From positions 124,001 to 188,000 of the forward strand of contig VXAY01004352.1 of assembly GCA_013399855.1 (NCBI GenBank): DNA of 64,000 bases, read 5' to 3'. The notes below the pieces were generated by a model that was not told the DNA's origin, ran no database searches, and saw only the letters and a list, made by a program, of their open reading frames with translations. Source of the stretch: Oxyruncus cristatus (taxonomy: Eukaryota; Chordata; Aves; Passeriformes; Cotingidae). Position 1 is the stretch's first letter; each line of letters begins with the position of its first letter. A program made the position numbers and the translations under genes. This document shows positions 25,901 through 38,700 of this stretch, piece by piece.

Positions 25901-26566
25901 AAATGGTAAAAGGCATCATCCCACTGACTTCAGTAGAGATTGGATGATTTCAAACAATCCAGCTACAGAGAAGCTCTGGTTTGTTCCCAATATATAGCCA
26001 ATTAAACTGACCCAAGAAGATGTTCAGTTATGAGGGTTTTGTGTTTCTTTGGTTTTTTAACTATATCTGCTTGGAAATGATTTGTTTCAGTCCTAGAAGC
26101 TAATTATTTTTTGAAGTTGTCTGAGAATAAAACTACCTAGACAGAAAAGAAGAGAGGACTATTTTCTTTCTGATATAAATGTACAACTTTTAGTGGCCTT
26201 TTAGTGTCTCATTCTCTCCTGGATACATATGGCCATGAACAATATGACTTTCTGTAAATAATCACTCTTTCAAATTTTCTGATCTGCCATATTACATGAA
26301 ACTTTCCATTTCCCTACTACTACCTCCCAACCAAACAAATAAGTCAAACTATTTTAGACTGGATACCAACTTTTCCTGCACTCTTCCTGTGGTATTACTA
26401 TTTTAATCTTCAATGGGCACTGAAAACAGTATTTCAGGTTAGGGCTGAACCAGCACTAACTTTATCAGCACCTTTTTTTTTTAAATTTTTTATTATTCTT
26501 TGGTAGTAAAACCAAATGTAACATCTAACTTTTGCTGATTTTGGAGGCTTCCTTTTCTCCATTCAC
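22931..26566. other. Unique non-coding DNA
   Basis: The longest ATG frame of the window lies here on the minus strand (24,006-24,476, 156 codons). It has no recognisable domain and is within the range expected by chance. The segment around 23,430-23,520 looks non-repetitive and could be conserved non-coding DNA. Otherwise nothing is recognised. Confidence 0.4.
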
Positions 26567-26658
26567 CCCAAATACCATTTTTGTCATTGCACTGAACAAG
26601 TGAGCCATTTCTCTCAAATACCATATTTGTCATTGAACTGAACAATTAAACCGCTTCT
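26567..26658. repeat. Diverged 46-bp tandem duplication
   Basis: Two copies with a 46-base period share 'CAAATACCAT', 'TTTGTCATTG' and 'ACTGAACAA' at matching positions but differ elsewhere. The copies are old enough to have accumulated several substitutions. Confidence 0.8.
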
Positions 26659-26711
26659 TCCAATATCCTACAGAATTTTCCTTTGGCTCAAGAATAATTA
26701 TTTCTCAGTAT

Positions 26712-26740
26712 ACCTGTAGGGTATTTTGTTCCCTACAGGT
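26712..26740. repeat. Perfect 10-bp hairpin with 9-nt loop
   Basis: 'ACCTGTAGGG' at 26,712-26,721 is exactly reverse-complementary to 'CCCTACAGGT' at 26,731-26,740. This could form a stable cruciform or RNA hairpin, but it is short for a microRNA precursor and has no terminator-like U tract. Confidence 0.75.
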
Positions 26741-26887
26741 CAAGTCATCCAAACCATCCGGACCTTGCTGAATCTGAACACTTTTTTTTCATTAATTTTC
26801 TATACCTCCAAGGGAGTAAGCGTGGCTCTAGGGCTTGGTATTTTGTGCACTTTTACTGTATTACAGAGCATTGGTTTTTGTTTTTTG

Positions 26888-26906
26888 TTTTTTTTTTTTT
26901 TTTTTT
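26888..26906. repeat. T19 homopolymer
   Basis: Nineteen T just after a shorter T-rich segment. Simple sequence. Confidence 0.85.
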
Positions 26907-28662
26907 AAAGCTTCTTAACATTTATTTTAGTTTTAATTTGCTGGTAACTTTTCTGTTCTTTAGTGGTTTTGACTAAAATAGTCCACATTTAATCAGATTT
27001 TCTTTTTCAAATTAGAGCAAAAATAGAACAGTCAATTTGGAGAAATTATTTCATATATACTTTATTAAGACTTTTTTAATTTGTCCTTTTTGGGTTGCAG
27101 AAGATATTTCCAATTAAACAAGGGCTAAACTGTAGGAAACTAGAGGTCTGCTGGGATTTTTCCATATATCTTCAGATTTGACTGCCTTGAAAATTATGGA
27201 AATACCAACACTGGAAAATAGTATTTCCGTAGAGGCTTCTTCATGTTTTGAGTGTTCTCGCAGGGTCTGAACACGTTTTCAGACTGCACAGTTGACCTGA
27301 ACAAGAGAGATGCAAGACAAAACAGGTTGGTGCTTTCTGTGCCCTCTTTAAATCTCCTTTTGCCTAAGGCTGAGAGACAGGAAAAGTTTGAGCTTTTTTG
27401 ACATATACTAAGAGCCTGACTTCCAGTTCAACTAATTCTTCCCTCAATCCTCTCTCACAAGTGAGTGAAAACATAGTCTAATACTTAAGCTTTTTTTTAG
27501 TGAGGTGAGTGGGTTTGAAAGAAAGCTTAAAAATACGGTAAATTGAAATTCATGATTTTTGGAACCGGTAAAACTCCCCAAGAGGATACAAAAGTATAAA
27601 AGAAAATAAAGTTGGAAGCTGGAGGCAAGAATAGTAGTTTTTGAGCATTTAGAGTATGAAAGAAGTTAGTTATATTTAAAGACAACTAGAGAAAACAGTT
27701 TCTAAAGGGAAGATAGCAGTGGGAACTAAAAGAGATAGCTGAGGTAGCCAGGAAAGATGCCTGAAGGCCACAGCAGGATAGGGGCAGCTGCCTAAGTAAT
27801 TACAGCTCATCTCAATAGAAGCCCTGCATTAAGAAGCAAAGGAAGAAAAGGCACTGACAATGGCAAGGGGACAGCAAGACCTGACTGATGCAAGGGCTCT
27901 GTAATTCACTGAAAACCTGAACATTCTTTACTTCAATTTTTGTATCATAGTGCAAGCAGGCTCAAAATCTTGTATTAAGGTAGCAGAGAGGACCTGAGTG
28001 AACTGACCTGGCTGAGGTGCTCCCCAGCTGAGAGGCAAAGTGTGTCAAGTGCAGATATTCCTCATCCCTGTTTCCTCCTTTAAATGATGTTGATATTAGG
28101 GGCTGGATGTTACCTGCGTTCTTAGAAGGATCTTTGGCTCTGAATGTTACATAGATATTTGAAAGTATTTTAAAGCAGTATATTTAATGATGGAGGATAC
28201 CACCCGGGAGCCTAAGTGAGACTTCAAACTGCCTGAGATAATTGGATTTCTATTATTTGAGATAATCTTATTTGGATGCTTGGAAATTAGTTTTATTCTT
28301 CATTAAAAGGACAAAGGGCTGCATCTTTAAAGGGCAACACTAATATATGCATAGAGGGCAAAAAATAATGTTCTCTAAAGCTCTCTATGGGTTCCTGCCA
28401 GTTGTGACTAATGTTGGTGCAGGTATTAGGAAAACACAGGCCGATGGGATGATGAAGAGAGAAGACCGGAGATTAAAAGAAAAGTGGTTTGAAAGCTCTA
28501 CTCATACTACTGTATGAAGAATAATATATAATGTGGGTGTAATAAAAATGATAATGTGTTCTGTCATTCTATTTCAGATAATTAGACTGTGATCCTAGAA
28601 GCTGTTTCTTGTGGCTGAAGTACTGTATCTGGTTAGAGCCCTTCTGCATTTATATTTTATGT
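26907..28662. other. Unique non-coding DNA
   Basis: No repeat family, RNA gene or exon recognised. Confidence 0.4.
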
Positions 28663-28765
28663 TTAGATTCGATATTAGGAAAGGGTTGTCAAGTATCAGA
28701 ACAGGCTGCCCAGGACAGTGGTGGAATCACTATACCTAGAGGTATTTAAATGATGTATAGATATA
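28663..28765 (+). mobile_element. Outer CR1 LINE, left part (interrupted)
   Basis: This holds 'CGATATTAGGAAAGGGTTG', 'CAGAACAGGCTGCCCAGGAC' and 'TGATGTATAGATAT', the last part of CR1 ORF2. The element stops abruptly where another CR1 begins and resumes at about 29,029, so the two parts are one older insertion split by a younger one. Confidence 0.88.
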
Positions 28766-29028
28766 ATCCTCAGGGAATAGCTTCAAATGGAAAGAGGGGA
28801 GGTTTAGACTAGATATTAGGAAGAAATTCTTTACTGCGAGGGTGGTGAGGGACTGCCACAGGTATCCCAGAGAAACTGTGACTGCCGCATCCCTGGAAGT
28901 GTTCAAGGCCAGTTTGGATCAGGCTTTAAGCAACCTGGTCTAGTGGAAGATGTCCATGTCCATGGTAGAGGGAGTGGAATGAGATGATCTTTAAGGTCAC
29001 TTCCAATACAAACCATTCTATGATTTTA
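28766..29028 (+). mobile_element. Inner CR1 LINE inserted into an older CR1
   Basis: This starts with 'TCCTCAGGGAATAGCTTCAA' and holds 'AGACTAGATATTAGGAAG', 'CATCCCTGGAAGTGTTCAAGG' and 'CTGGTCTAGTGGAAGATG'. It ends with 'AAACCATTCTATGATTTTAT', a complete CR1 3' end of a subfamily different from the flanking one. Both elements lie on the plus strand. This gives a relative age: the flanking copy is older. Confidence 0.88.
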
Positions 29029-29126
29029 TGTTTTAGTGGTAGCCTTGGCAGTGCTGGGTTAATTGTTGGACTCACTGATCTTAGAGGTCTTTTCCAGCCT
29101 AAATGATTCCATGATTTTATGATTTC
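29029..29126 (+). mobile_element. Outer CR1 LINE, right part with 3' end
   Basis: Continues the older CR1: 'GTTTTAGTGGTAGCCTTGGC', 'TTGGACTCACTGATCTTAG' and the octamer end 'AATGATTCCATGATTTTATG'. About 15 bases expected between the left and right parts are not recognisable, so the insertion may have deleted a little target DNA. Confidence 0.9.
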
Positions 29127-29985
29127 CTGTGTTTTCAGTTTGGAATCCTTTCCAGCTGCCCAGTTTGAGATGCAATGAGTCCACGCCTGAGGAGATGTAA
29201 TGTTCTAATGGGACACAGAGAAAAAGTCCAGGTAAGGTCCCCTGATGGTTCCCGGCATGTTGGTGTGTGGAGTGTTCATGCTCAGGATGGGATATGCAAG
29301 GAGCCAACTGGCTTACCAGGGAGGAATACTGAAGCATAGAGGAAGGGGGAAATGAGGCTGAGTCCAGTTAGAAACAATCTCCAGTGGCCAGCACAAAATT
29401 GTGGGAGTCATGGCAGATTCTGGTAGAAAACTGCAACAATGTTCTACTGTCTTCCTTTTGCAATGCCTTTGCTCTAACAGATCCACTTTGCTTGGCTGCC
29501 AGCGGAAAAGAAACTGAAGTAGATGCAGGAACCATACAGGAGGTCTAACTTCTGTGCAAATGTTTGTCAAAATAATTCTCTATAAATAGAGAGCTTCTTT
29601 CAATGACTTTTTGGAGGCTATTTTTCTCCACAGTAATATCTGTCGATCGGCTCATTTGTATTTTTAAGTGCTTCCCGAGCATCTTCAGCAGCAGCAAACA
29701 GGATACTGTAACCCTGAGTATCTGAAGATCAGTAACTTAATTCTCCTCAAAGAAAACAAATGTAGGAAGCGTGAGATCTACCCTCACCATACAAACAAAG
29801 GACTCAGCTCACAAAAAACCCACAGCAACTACGTGCAGACAGAGAACTGCTTGGTCAATAACTGTGAAGAGCAAATACAGGAGATTTTGAGTCAGCCTGT
29901 GGGAAATGCCTGCAAAGACAAAGTGGGTGCCTTTAGCTGCCAAAGTATTTGCTAACATGCCTTGCTTTGTTTCTCTTTCTCTCAG
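29127..29985. other. Unique DNA upstream of a possible splice acceptor
   Basis: An open plus-strand stretch (29,668-29,955, 95 codons) has mixed polar composition but no ATG at its start and no recognised domain. The stretch ends with a strong polypyrimidine tract and 'TCTCAG' at 29,980-29,985. Confidence 0.35.
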
Positions 29986-30069
29986 ATGCCACATTCAGCT
30001 GTGTCTGAACTGCTGACACCAGCGAGAACTGTGCCTCTCTATCCTTCTGCTAAGATCTGTGGGGCGTAG
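29986..30069 (+). other. Candidate exon segment behind a strong 3' splice site (27 codons)
   Basis: A pyrimidine-rich tract ending in CAG at 29,985 is followed at once by an ATG and 27 open codons to a TAG. The pyrimidine tract is better than average, but no upstream exon, no conserved domain and no downstream donor were found. It could be a non-coding RNA exon or a chance match. Confidence 0.18.
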
Positions 30070-30483
30070 TTTGTCTGCTTGGCTTGATATAGTAGTGTCT
30101 TAGACAATATATAGACTACTGGTCGTGGTAGGTGATGAATATAGGCGAGACGAATTTCAGTCTACAGGTTCAATATAATTAATGAAGTGTTACTAAAGCA
30201 TTTTAAGAGAAACTGGTTCCTGCATTTACAATGGGCTGTAATGATTTACTTAGAAGTCTCCCTTTAGACTCAGAATACAAGTTACAAATGATGCAAAATG
30301 TTGCTGATCAGAGATATTGACAATCGCTCATTGGTATTGACATATGCAAGATTCTCCACTGGTTGCCAGTGCAATTATGAACTGACTTTAAAGACTTGCT
30401 TTTGACCAAAGGCTAAAAGAGGACCTTATTTCTCATATTATTTCAAAGTTTCTTCTATCTCACTCTTCAGTTGTTTCCTCCAA
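30070..30483. other. Unique non-coding DNA
   Basis: Nothing recognised. Confidence 0.4.
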
Positions 30484-30539
30484 AATAACAACAACAATAA
30501 TAACTATTATTATTATTTATTTTATTTTATTTTTATTTG
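30484..30539. repeat. AT-rich compound microsatellite
   Basis: Units shift from AAC to AAT/ATT and then to TTTTA. It is simple sequence without a recognisable transposon body. Confidence 0.8.
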
Positions 30540-31002
30540 TATGTGTTCTTCTACTTTACCTTCTGTTTTTTAAGACTGTTAATTCAAATGGAACAGGTGG
30601 TGATGATTTCTAAGAGATATTTCCAATATCACCCTAGTAAAACTCCTTTTCTCTCAATGAAATATTTGGAAGTAGGGTTCAAAATTTCCCATTTTGAATA
30701 TGTTCTTCAAAACATTCTAAGTGATAGAAGAGAAAAACCTCACCGACTCCTTCACTGAACCCATGGGTTCTGATGGAGCAAGCTGTATTTCTACCTAAGT
30801 CCCTGTGTCCCAGGTTTCTTTCGACAAGAAATATCTGAAAATATCAGGGAGCCTTGAAAATAAAAGTTAGGAAGGCTCAGTATGTTCCTGAAACAAATTA
30901 GTAGAAACCAAGCCTCTCCACTTAGCTAAAACTTAAAAATTTAGCTTATGAACACCAATAGATCACAGAACCACGTGAAAGCGTCTATGAAATGTGCTGA
31001 AT
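30540..31002. other. Unique non-coding DNA
   Basis: Nothing recognised before the short CR1 copy. Confidence 0.4.
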
Positions 31003-31060
31003 TGTAGAATTATTGAGGTCAGGAAAGACCTCCAAGATCATTGAGTCCAACCATTATGAA
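31003..31060 (-). mobile_element. Very short CR1 LINE 3' fragment
   Basis: The plus strand reads 'TAGAATTATTGAGGTCAGG' then 'AAGACCTCCAAGATCATTGA' and 'GTCCAACCATTA', the antisense of a CR1 3' end. Only about 60 bp remain, so reverse transcription stopped almost at once. It is one of the shortest recognisable CR1 insertions. Confidence 0.88.
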
Positions 31061-32022
31061 GGTGAATTAGGGAAAGGAAGACTGGTTAAAACATTTTAGC
31101 TAAACTGCAGCCTTTCACCTGTGTTCTTGCCTGAACTTCAGGGCTCGAACTCACTGAATGTTGCTTCTGAGATCTATTTTCTTTTGTTTCATATGAGTAT
31201 CAAGAGGGGACTCGATTAGCTGAGACACGTTATTCTTGACACAGCCTGAAAGAAAGAATTTTCTCCTTGAGACTGTATGACACACAGCATGTAGGCTTCT
31301 GCTTTAGAAGCTGTTGCTCATTATAGAAATGTTTACTCTCCACTCTGGCAACTCTGTTTCTGCAGGAAAGAATAATACATGCAGCAAGTTATCCTATTGC
31401 CTATGGACTAGCACCAATAAACAAATCTCTGTCTCCTTGTGCTTGAAACAGCTGCTGGTGATTACCCTCCTCCCGTGGAGACAGAAACACATCTGGTGTC
31501 TGTAGAACAGCAAAGAAACAGAGAGGAGATGAGCCAAAGCAACCATCCCTGATGTGCACAGCTGCAGCATCCTCACATTGCTGCTCCACCTGAGAGCCAT
31601 GGCTCATGCAAGTAGCAGACCAGGATGGTCATTAGGAGAAAGAGGAAAATACAAAGGGGACTTTTCCTCCTTCATGTATCTCACAGTGGCTGAACCATTT
31701 GGCTTTGTCCTCATATCCCTATGTTGTGTTTACTGTTCCCATTCTTTTATGCTCCTCATGGTCATGTTAAAAAGATGACCAAGATGGCCTAAATTATCAC
31801 TTTTGTAATCTTTGATGAAAATTTCCCTATGTGAAGAAAAATACATCTGCCACTCATCAGTTCCTCTAATGGCTTATATTGTGACCTGGAAAAATAAAGT
31901 TATTGACAAATTTTCTTTCTATCTGAAACATCATCATTTCAATATTGTCCACCAGCAAAACACATCAAACCAGAAGCCCAGACCCTGTAGTTATGAGGTG
32001 ACTTGTAAAGAACCGTAAGATT
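31061..32022. other. Unique non-coding DNA
   Basis: The segment around 31,440-31,620 is richer in G and C, open in several frames and without splice signals that define an exon. Nothing further is recognised. Confidence 0.35.
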
Positions 32023-32037
32023 AAAAAAAAAAAAAAA
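32023..32037. repeat. A15 homopolymer
   Basis: Fifteen A followed by GAAAGAAAA. No retrocopy body is recognised to its left. Confidence 0.8.
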
Positions 32038-32529
32038 GAAAGAAAACAATGTAAAAGGTATGAAGCCCACATGTTTTTCAGCTTTATGTGGCAGAATTAA
32101 GGTCTAAAACATTTGGCAATATATGAAAATGAAAGACGAGATTCTCACATGTTGCCTCATATTCATGCTGAGTTTCATAAGAAAAATATAAAAATATTAA
32201 ATATTGTGAAAGAATTGGAAACAAGTTTGTGTACTGTAGTGTATGGCAAAACATGTCCATATATTTGTTTGAATTATTTTTTCTCTTACACTTATGAATT
32301 AAGAGTAAATTTTAAAATTGCCTCTCCCCCCTTTTTAATCCCCAGAGCAAAAGGAAGGTTTAATTAAAAATAAAAGTCCAAGTAAAAAATCCAAGTTTTG
32401 CTTTTTTAATTTTTGACAACTAGGCCTTTGCTATAGAAAACAGCTGTATGAAAAAACCTTCAATGTTTATTCAAAAATCTAATTTCTAGGCCAATAGGTT
32501 TGTTGAGAAGCCATTTTTCGTCATGTGAA
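32038..32529. other. AT-rich non-coding DNA
   Basis: Nothing recognised. Confidence 0.4.
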
Positions 32530-32705
32530 AGGAAGGTCTGACACAAGTTGTGCCATATTAAAACATTTTCTAGCTGGAGCCAAATACATTAATGCAAAAT
32601 CAATAGAGGCTGGATGCTGGCAAAGCTGCCGTAATCTGGTATCAGCTATCATCAGGATGAACTGACTTGACTTTACATCTTTGTATTTATCTGTTTTCTC
32701 CACTT
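32530..32705. other. Candidate conserved non-coding element
   Basis: The interval is non-repetitive and of balanced composition compared with its AT-rich flanks. It contains dense transcription-factor-like words such as 'ACATTAATGCAAAATCAATA' (homeodomain/POU-like). The call is an impression from sequence texture only; no cross-species alignment was possible. Confidence 0.2.
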
Positions 32706-35700
32706 CCTTTTCACTTTTCCATGCCTGTCAGCGTACCTTGTTTTGCAGTTGTTGTTCTCTCTCTTCTATGCCTAACTGCTATTCCCATCAGGAAAATCCT
32801 TTTCCTTTTTTCTTTTTTTTTCTTTTTTTACTTGGGTGGTGGATAGCTTTAATTTTAGTTATTTAACATTTGTTATTATGTTAAACAAAGTGACAAAGTC
32901 CGAGAAAAAAACTCTTCTGCAGGTAATGTCAACTGTGAGAGTGGTAAGGAGAGGAATATTCCTATATGTCCAAAAGATCACGACTACAAGAGTGTTGAAC
33001 ACTAACAATTATACTTCTGTATTTTCCTTTGCTTATTTGAAGAACAAAGTGAGACTAGCTAATAATGTGTGTTGCTATGCCATATCCAACAGAATAATAT
33101 TTTGTTTTCAACAGGATTGACTTTGGTTCCAGTAGTTCTCATTTTAGTTTATAGTTTCTTTCTTTTCTATACTTTAACTTTTCATTTCTTCATTAATGGC
33201 ATGAGGAAGAAATGTCTGGCACCATGGGAGAGGAAGAGCTACCTCTGTCTCTGAGCACGGTGAGTTGGTACAGATTTATTTTACTTTATTTATTTAAATG
33301 ACTGTATTCTCTCCAAGCGAATTGCCCAAAGTCCCTCTGCTGAAAATATGATAACTGTTGAGGCTGAATACTTGTAAAAGAGAGGAATACAGTAGGCTCA
33401 TACATTTTCTGGAGAATTTTTATGAGAATCACTTTTTACAAAATTTCCCAATTGATTTCCTGCGTTATTACTCCTCTGGCTCCAAATAATGTTATTTAGA
33501 CAGAGAAATATTCTGACAGCATATCTTCCCATTTATACTTTGCTTACAGCAGTGGCCTATAAATAGGCCATTATAGTCTGGAAAAAAATTACAGAGCAAA
33601 ACTTTTCCTTCATGTTGCTTAAAAAATACAGTCTAACTAATAGTTGTCCAACATGTACTAGTTATAATTTTTCTATCATGTTATTCATGCAGAGGTGGAC
33701 TAATTTGCTTAATAAATAGGTAAGAATAGTAAGCAGGTACTTTTTATATCCACAATGCAGACCTGATTATATAGAATATCTGTGTTTTCAGGGAAAGAGC
33801 TATGAGAAAGCCATGCAGTAACAGCAAGCCTAGCAGACCATTACCATGACATGAGTGACTTTCAGGTCAGTGAGGTTAAAAAATACTTGCTCCAGACCAG
33901 TGCAAATGTAGCTAACCGGTTTAGACAAGGCAGTCAGTATGTGCTAATATGACGCCCACAATAGGACTAATGTGATAGTTCTGGGGCCTGTCATGTCTGT
34001 GGAAAGTAGTGCCATTAGCATCAGTCATTATGCAAATGCAGGAGGCGAATACATTAGTAAACTAACCAGAAGAGCTCCTTGGAGGAGGCAGCAGGTGGCA
34101 GATGCCTTGAGGGGGTGCTCTGGTTAGCAGATTGCCCCACTTCTTCTATTCAGAGCATTAGTTTCCTACTGCACCAGAAAATACTGGAGCCAGGGACACC
34201 TGCTGGTATAAAAAAGGATAAGGTTTAGATAATTGCAAATATCCCACTGATGAGAAGGTCCCCTTCTACTATTTGTGGGGCTGGGGGTGGAGTCCTGGGT
34301 GTTGGTTGTCTACAGTGGACCCATATTCTGGTTCTGAACCTGTGGTCCCTTAGTGTGAAGTCTTTGGGCACAATAAATTTTATTTCCAGGTTTATTATCA
34401 GTATCTTTATATCGGTATCATTATACCAGTAGGGGAAAGCTTATCTAGAATATTACATCTATTCTTGTCATAAATCAGGGAATATTGTAACAGAAATCCT
34501 GAATCTGCTCTAACATCCAAAGACTTGTTTGTCTGTAGTTACATTGTTTTCCAGCAACAGCAATGAAAGGGTGTAGGATTGCTGGCTTTTGGGAAATTAG
34601 CAGATATACTTCAGTATTAGAAAAACTCAGTATATTCTATGGTGCTTGACTAAGAGTCTTAAATGGAACAGTTTTCTCTGGATATTTGCACGCAAAATGT
34701 TAAATTCACAGCATGAATGATAAAACCTCAACAAAATTTCACTCCCTACAGAATTTTGTTATGTGGTAGACTACCAAAAGGATGTGTCTTCTGTGGGTCC
34801 TACTAAACAAAACCAATAAGGGTCTAATCCTGCTCATTTACAAATACATTTTTTCTAAACTTATGCCTTATTGCGTGACTTGGAGGAGAATGGCAGGGCA
34901 ATGGCAGTTACCAGAAGGCAGTGAATCCTTTTCTGAGGGATGGAGGTACTGGATGGGAGAAGTACAGTGAGAAAATTGAAAAGGGCTGTGCCGATGAGCC
35001 AAGGAAATGTCTCAGGGGCTGAGATACAATGAGCTTTTGAAGGAGAGGAAAAATGACTGAGCAATGACTGAGCAACAGCAGTGAACAGTTGGCCTCTCAA
35101 AAGAAGGTATGCGTTCAGATTGAAAACAAAGATAAAGGCATTGATTGTTAAGCACAGGGTTATAGTAGACATAAAGAGGTGAAATGTCTGTATAAACTGA
35201 TATTGTCACAACAACAAAATTGTATAAACTTGCCATGAGCAAATTAAGTTGCATATTAAAGTGTTCCCAACCACCAACACAATGCGTGAGCAGCCATCTC
35301 ATAAAAGTAGTTGAAGTGAGAAACCATTTTCAGAGGGAACTAGATAACAGGATTATGTGATGAGGTTACAAGATAAGACTGGCAAGATGCAATTATCTAG
35401 ATCCCTTCCAGGCCTATTTGTCCTGGAGAAAAGGGGAAATCAAAAGCAGTGGCTTACAATGCACTGCAGTTGTGCATGTGAATCAGACTACACCCTCAAT
35501 TTGCCAAGGCTAGATACTAATTTGACCAGTCTAGGAGTGTCATAATTACCTGTTCTCCTCACTAGCCCCTAGATAAGCATGCAGACGTTGAATGAACTGT
35601 CCAAAGGTATGGAATAATACGCAGTTGATGCATGTAACTACTTGTCCTTCACTGTAGCAATGCTCCTAACTTTCAGAAAAGTCTCTTGCTTGAAAGACAT

Positions 35701-38700
35701 CAGCAAGTAATAAATACTAAAAACTCAAGAAAGATGTCACTGATGCTACTAGAGAGAAGAAACCATTCAGGAAATTTTGCAACTCCTTGGCCTTTTTCAG
35801 ATTTTCGTTTGCAGGTGCTTATCAGCAAGTCATCAGCTTGTCAGTTTGCCCCACAATCTCTGAGTGCTCTAGCGAAGTTCCAGCCTAGCACAAGCAGAAC
35901 TTGTGCTCTCCAGTTGCTAGGTAACTCCTGTGTCTCTTCATCTGTGGTACCTGTTATCGGCTGTTCACATCTTTATTTACTTTTCATCTTGACCATAATA
36001 ATGTGATATAACTGGACATAGAGCCTCCAAGATTTAAAAGACTTTGCACAGTTACCAGTGCTGCAGTCTATACGTGGCTTCCCTTCAGCTCAAGTCAAAG
36101 GGAAGTTTAAGTTCTCAGTTTTGGTATGTGTATGTGTATTTTAAGACTCCTTTGAAGTTGTGAATGGGAACCATTCTATAAGAGATTTGGTCCTCTACTG
36201 CAATGGATCACCTGGCAATATGCAAATTCTGCTGTCAAATTCTGGGGAGGGAAATAAATAAGGAAGCAACAAACAGAGAAAACCTCCTTCCTTAAGAACT
36301 AGGGATGACAAACCCATCAGTGTCTGCTATAAGACACAGCAAAGCAACCTAAGTATTTTCTAAACTTCTCCTTTGGGATATAACGAAAAGACAGAAACAA
36401 ATATGCATAGTCATGTTGCTTTATGCGTTGTTAGGAATACCAGTGAGAAAAGTGGCATAAAATTATATGCAAACCAAAGGAATAGAAGAATGACTGACTA
36501 TATTTTGCTGAATTGCAGTAACTTCTAACAGCCTTATTCTGTTCTGCTAACAGAAGAGAACACCTAGCACATGACATCTTATTCTTGAAATAATTGCTCT
36601 GACTGCAAATCTAGGTATGATGTGAAGGTACAAAAAAATAGGTGGAGCAGAAGGTCAAGACAAAATGTAGACAACTGTGAGAGATGAACTAGGAAATGAT
36701 CAGAATGTATCAGCTGCCTAACTAAGACTCCAAGGTTTGGGGGAACCAGTTTTGACACATCTTTGCTCATGTTACTGTCTGCCAGAGGAGAGTTTGGTTG
36801 GTAGTGTCTTTTACATAGAGAGATCTATATGCGTCCAGCTGTCTATATCTGTGTCTCTACAGAGAGACATTTATCAAATAAATACACACAGAATTTATTT
36901 AACTGTTTATTAAGGAAGAAATAAGGAAGCAAACTCAGAATGTCTCTGGCTGGAAAGAAAAGCAATCCTGTATCTCCCCAGTCACTAGCAGATAACCCTT
37001 CCTTGCCTTACTTAGAGAGTGAATGTACTGGATTCAACAGATTTCTTTCACAGAATGTCTTAGCAACCAGGAAAACATTATGAACTTCAGAAGGATTCAT
37101 CAAAATACTTTTAAAATCAATGAACCATTGATCTAAATATACAAATAATATAGAAAAATTTTCAAGTGGCTTCTTACAACGTGTTCGGACAGGCTCTTCA
37201 AGTGCTTCATCAGTTACTTTATATAGACAATTGGTTGAATTTTCAACTTAAACAGACGGCCTTCTCTATGGAAAATAGACAAATAAAAAGCTCTAGATAG
37301 ATGAACACTCCAGGATGCTCTATACAATCAGACCCTGTTGACTGGTGCTGGTAGTAATCTTTATCTTTTACATTTAAATGTCCCCAACTTCCCCTTTTTA
37401 TACCACTTTACTTGGAAAGCTAGAATGTTCACAAGTTTCTCACTCAAGATGCTGCACAATAGGGTACCTTGAACTTTTGCATCTGTCGTGGTCTTGGAGC
37501 TATATTCATGACTTACAATACATTTGAAAATTATTTCCAAACAATATTACTTCATTCCTAATGGAAAAAACTGATGTTTTGGAGAAAACATGTATGTTTG
37601 ACTTTTAGACTATCCATCCATGGAATCCACATTTGCCCTCTGAGGAGATGGTATATATAATATCTGTTTTTATTTATGATGTGAAAGATACACATGGAAC
37701 ATTGAATGTGTAATAGAAATCAAGGTATTTTATAATCTTGAGTCATGATTATATCAGGTGTTTGAGGCTTGTCTGGAAGAAGCCATGTCCACTAGGTCTA
37801 CTGGAGTTGTTCTTCAACCAGTAATTTCTTTCACTCTCTACTCTATCATGTTTCCATCCACCTTGCACAATGAAAGTAAGTCTTTGACAAATAAATCAAC
37901 ACCAGAGACAAAAATCAGAATTAAATTGCACCAACAACCTTAGAAACACAATTTGAGATTGCTGGGATATTTGGCTTTGTATCCTTGACATATTGTTAGT
38001 CCAGTGTTCTTTTACTCATGCACATACTTGAACACACATGTACAGTGTATCAAAGGGCAAATAAGACAAGGCACATCTTAGACAATTTAGGAGGCTGTGG
38101 AGAAGTGGTAAGTTTCTCTGTGTTTTGAATGAATAGCATATTCATTTACATAGCATGGTGGGATTGATAAACCATATTCAAACTATCTTCTGTAGCTGCC
38201 TAATTTAAGTGTGGTTATACCAAGAATTTTGTTTGAAATAAGCCCCCTTTCCACTGCTTTATAGAATAATGACCCACCATTGCTGCTCCTTTTTCTTGTA
38301 TTCATTTATTCCCCATGACCCATTTTCACTAAGAGGGTAAATCTGTGCTTGAGATTGTTATTCTTTTGGGAGGTAAGAGCCCCCAGAGGCTGAGAAAGGA
38401 CTAGAATTTAGCTCTTATATGTTGTTGAATGCTTTAATAATCAGAAAATTATATGGAAGAGTCTTTGCTTGGCTGATTTTGAGTTGAACTCAGTTATCTG
38501 TTGATGTATTAAGAATAATTTGTTCAGGATTAGGTAGTGCCTTTAAGTTGCAATACAATACAGGCACCACTACAGCTCAGACTGGGGAAGGGGGTTTGGG
38601 TTTAGATGCCTTGTGGAAGATACAATCTAATATAGCTGGTTAAGTACCACTAGAACCAGGTTATCTCTGACAGTAAATGAACAGAACTGTTCTCTATAAC

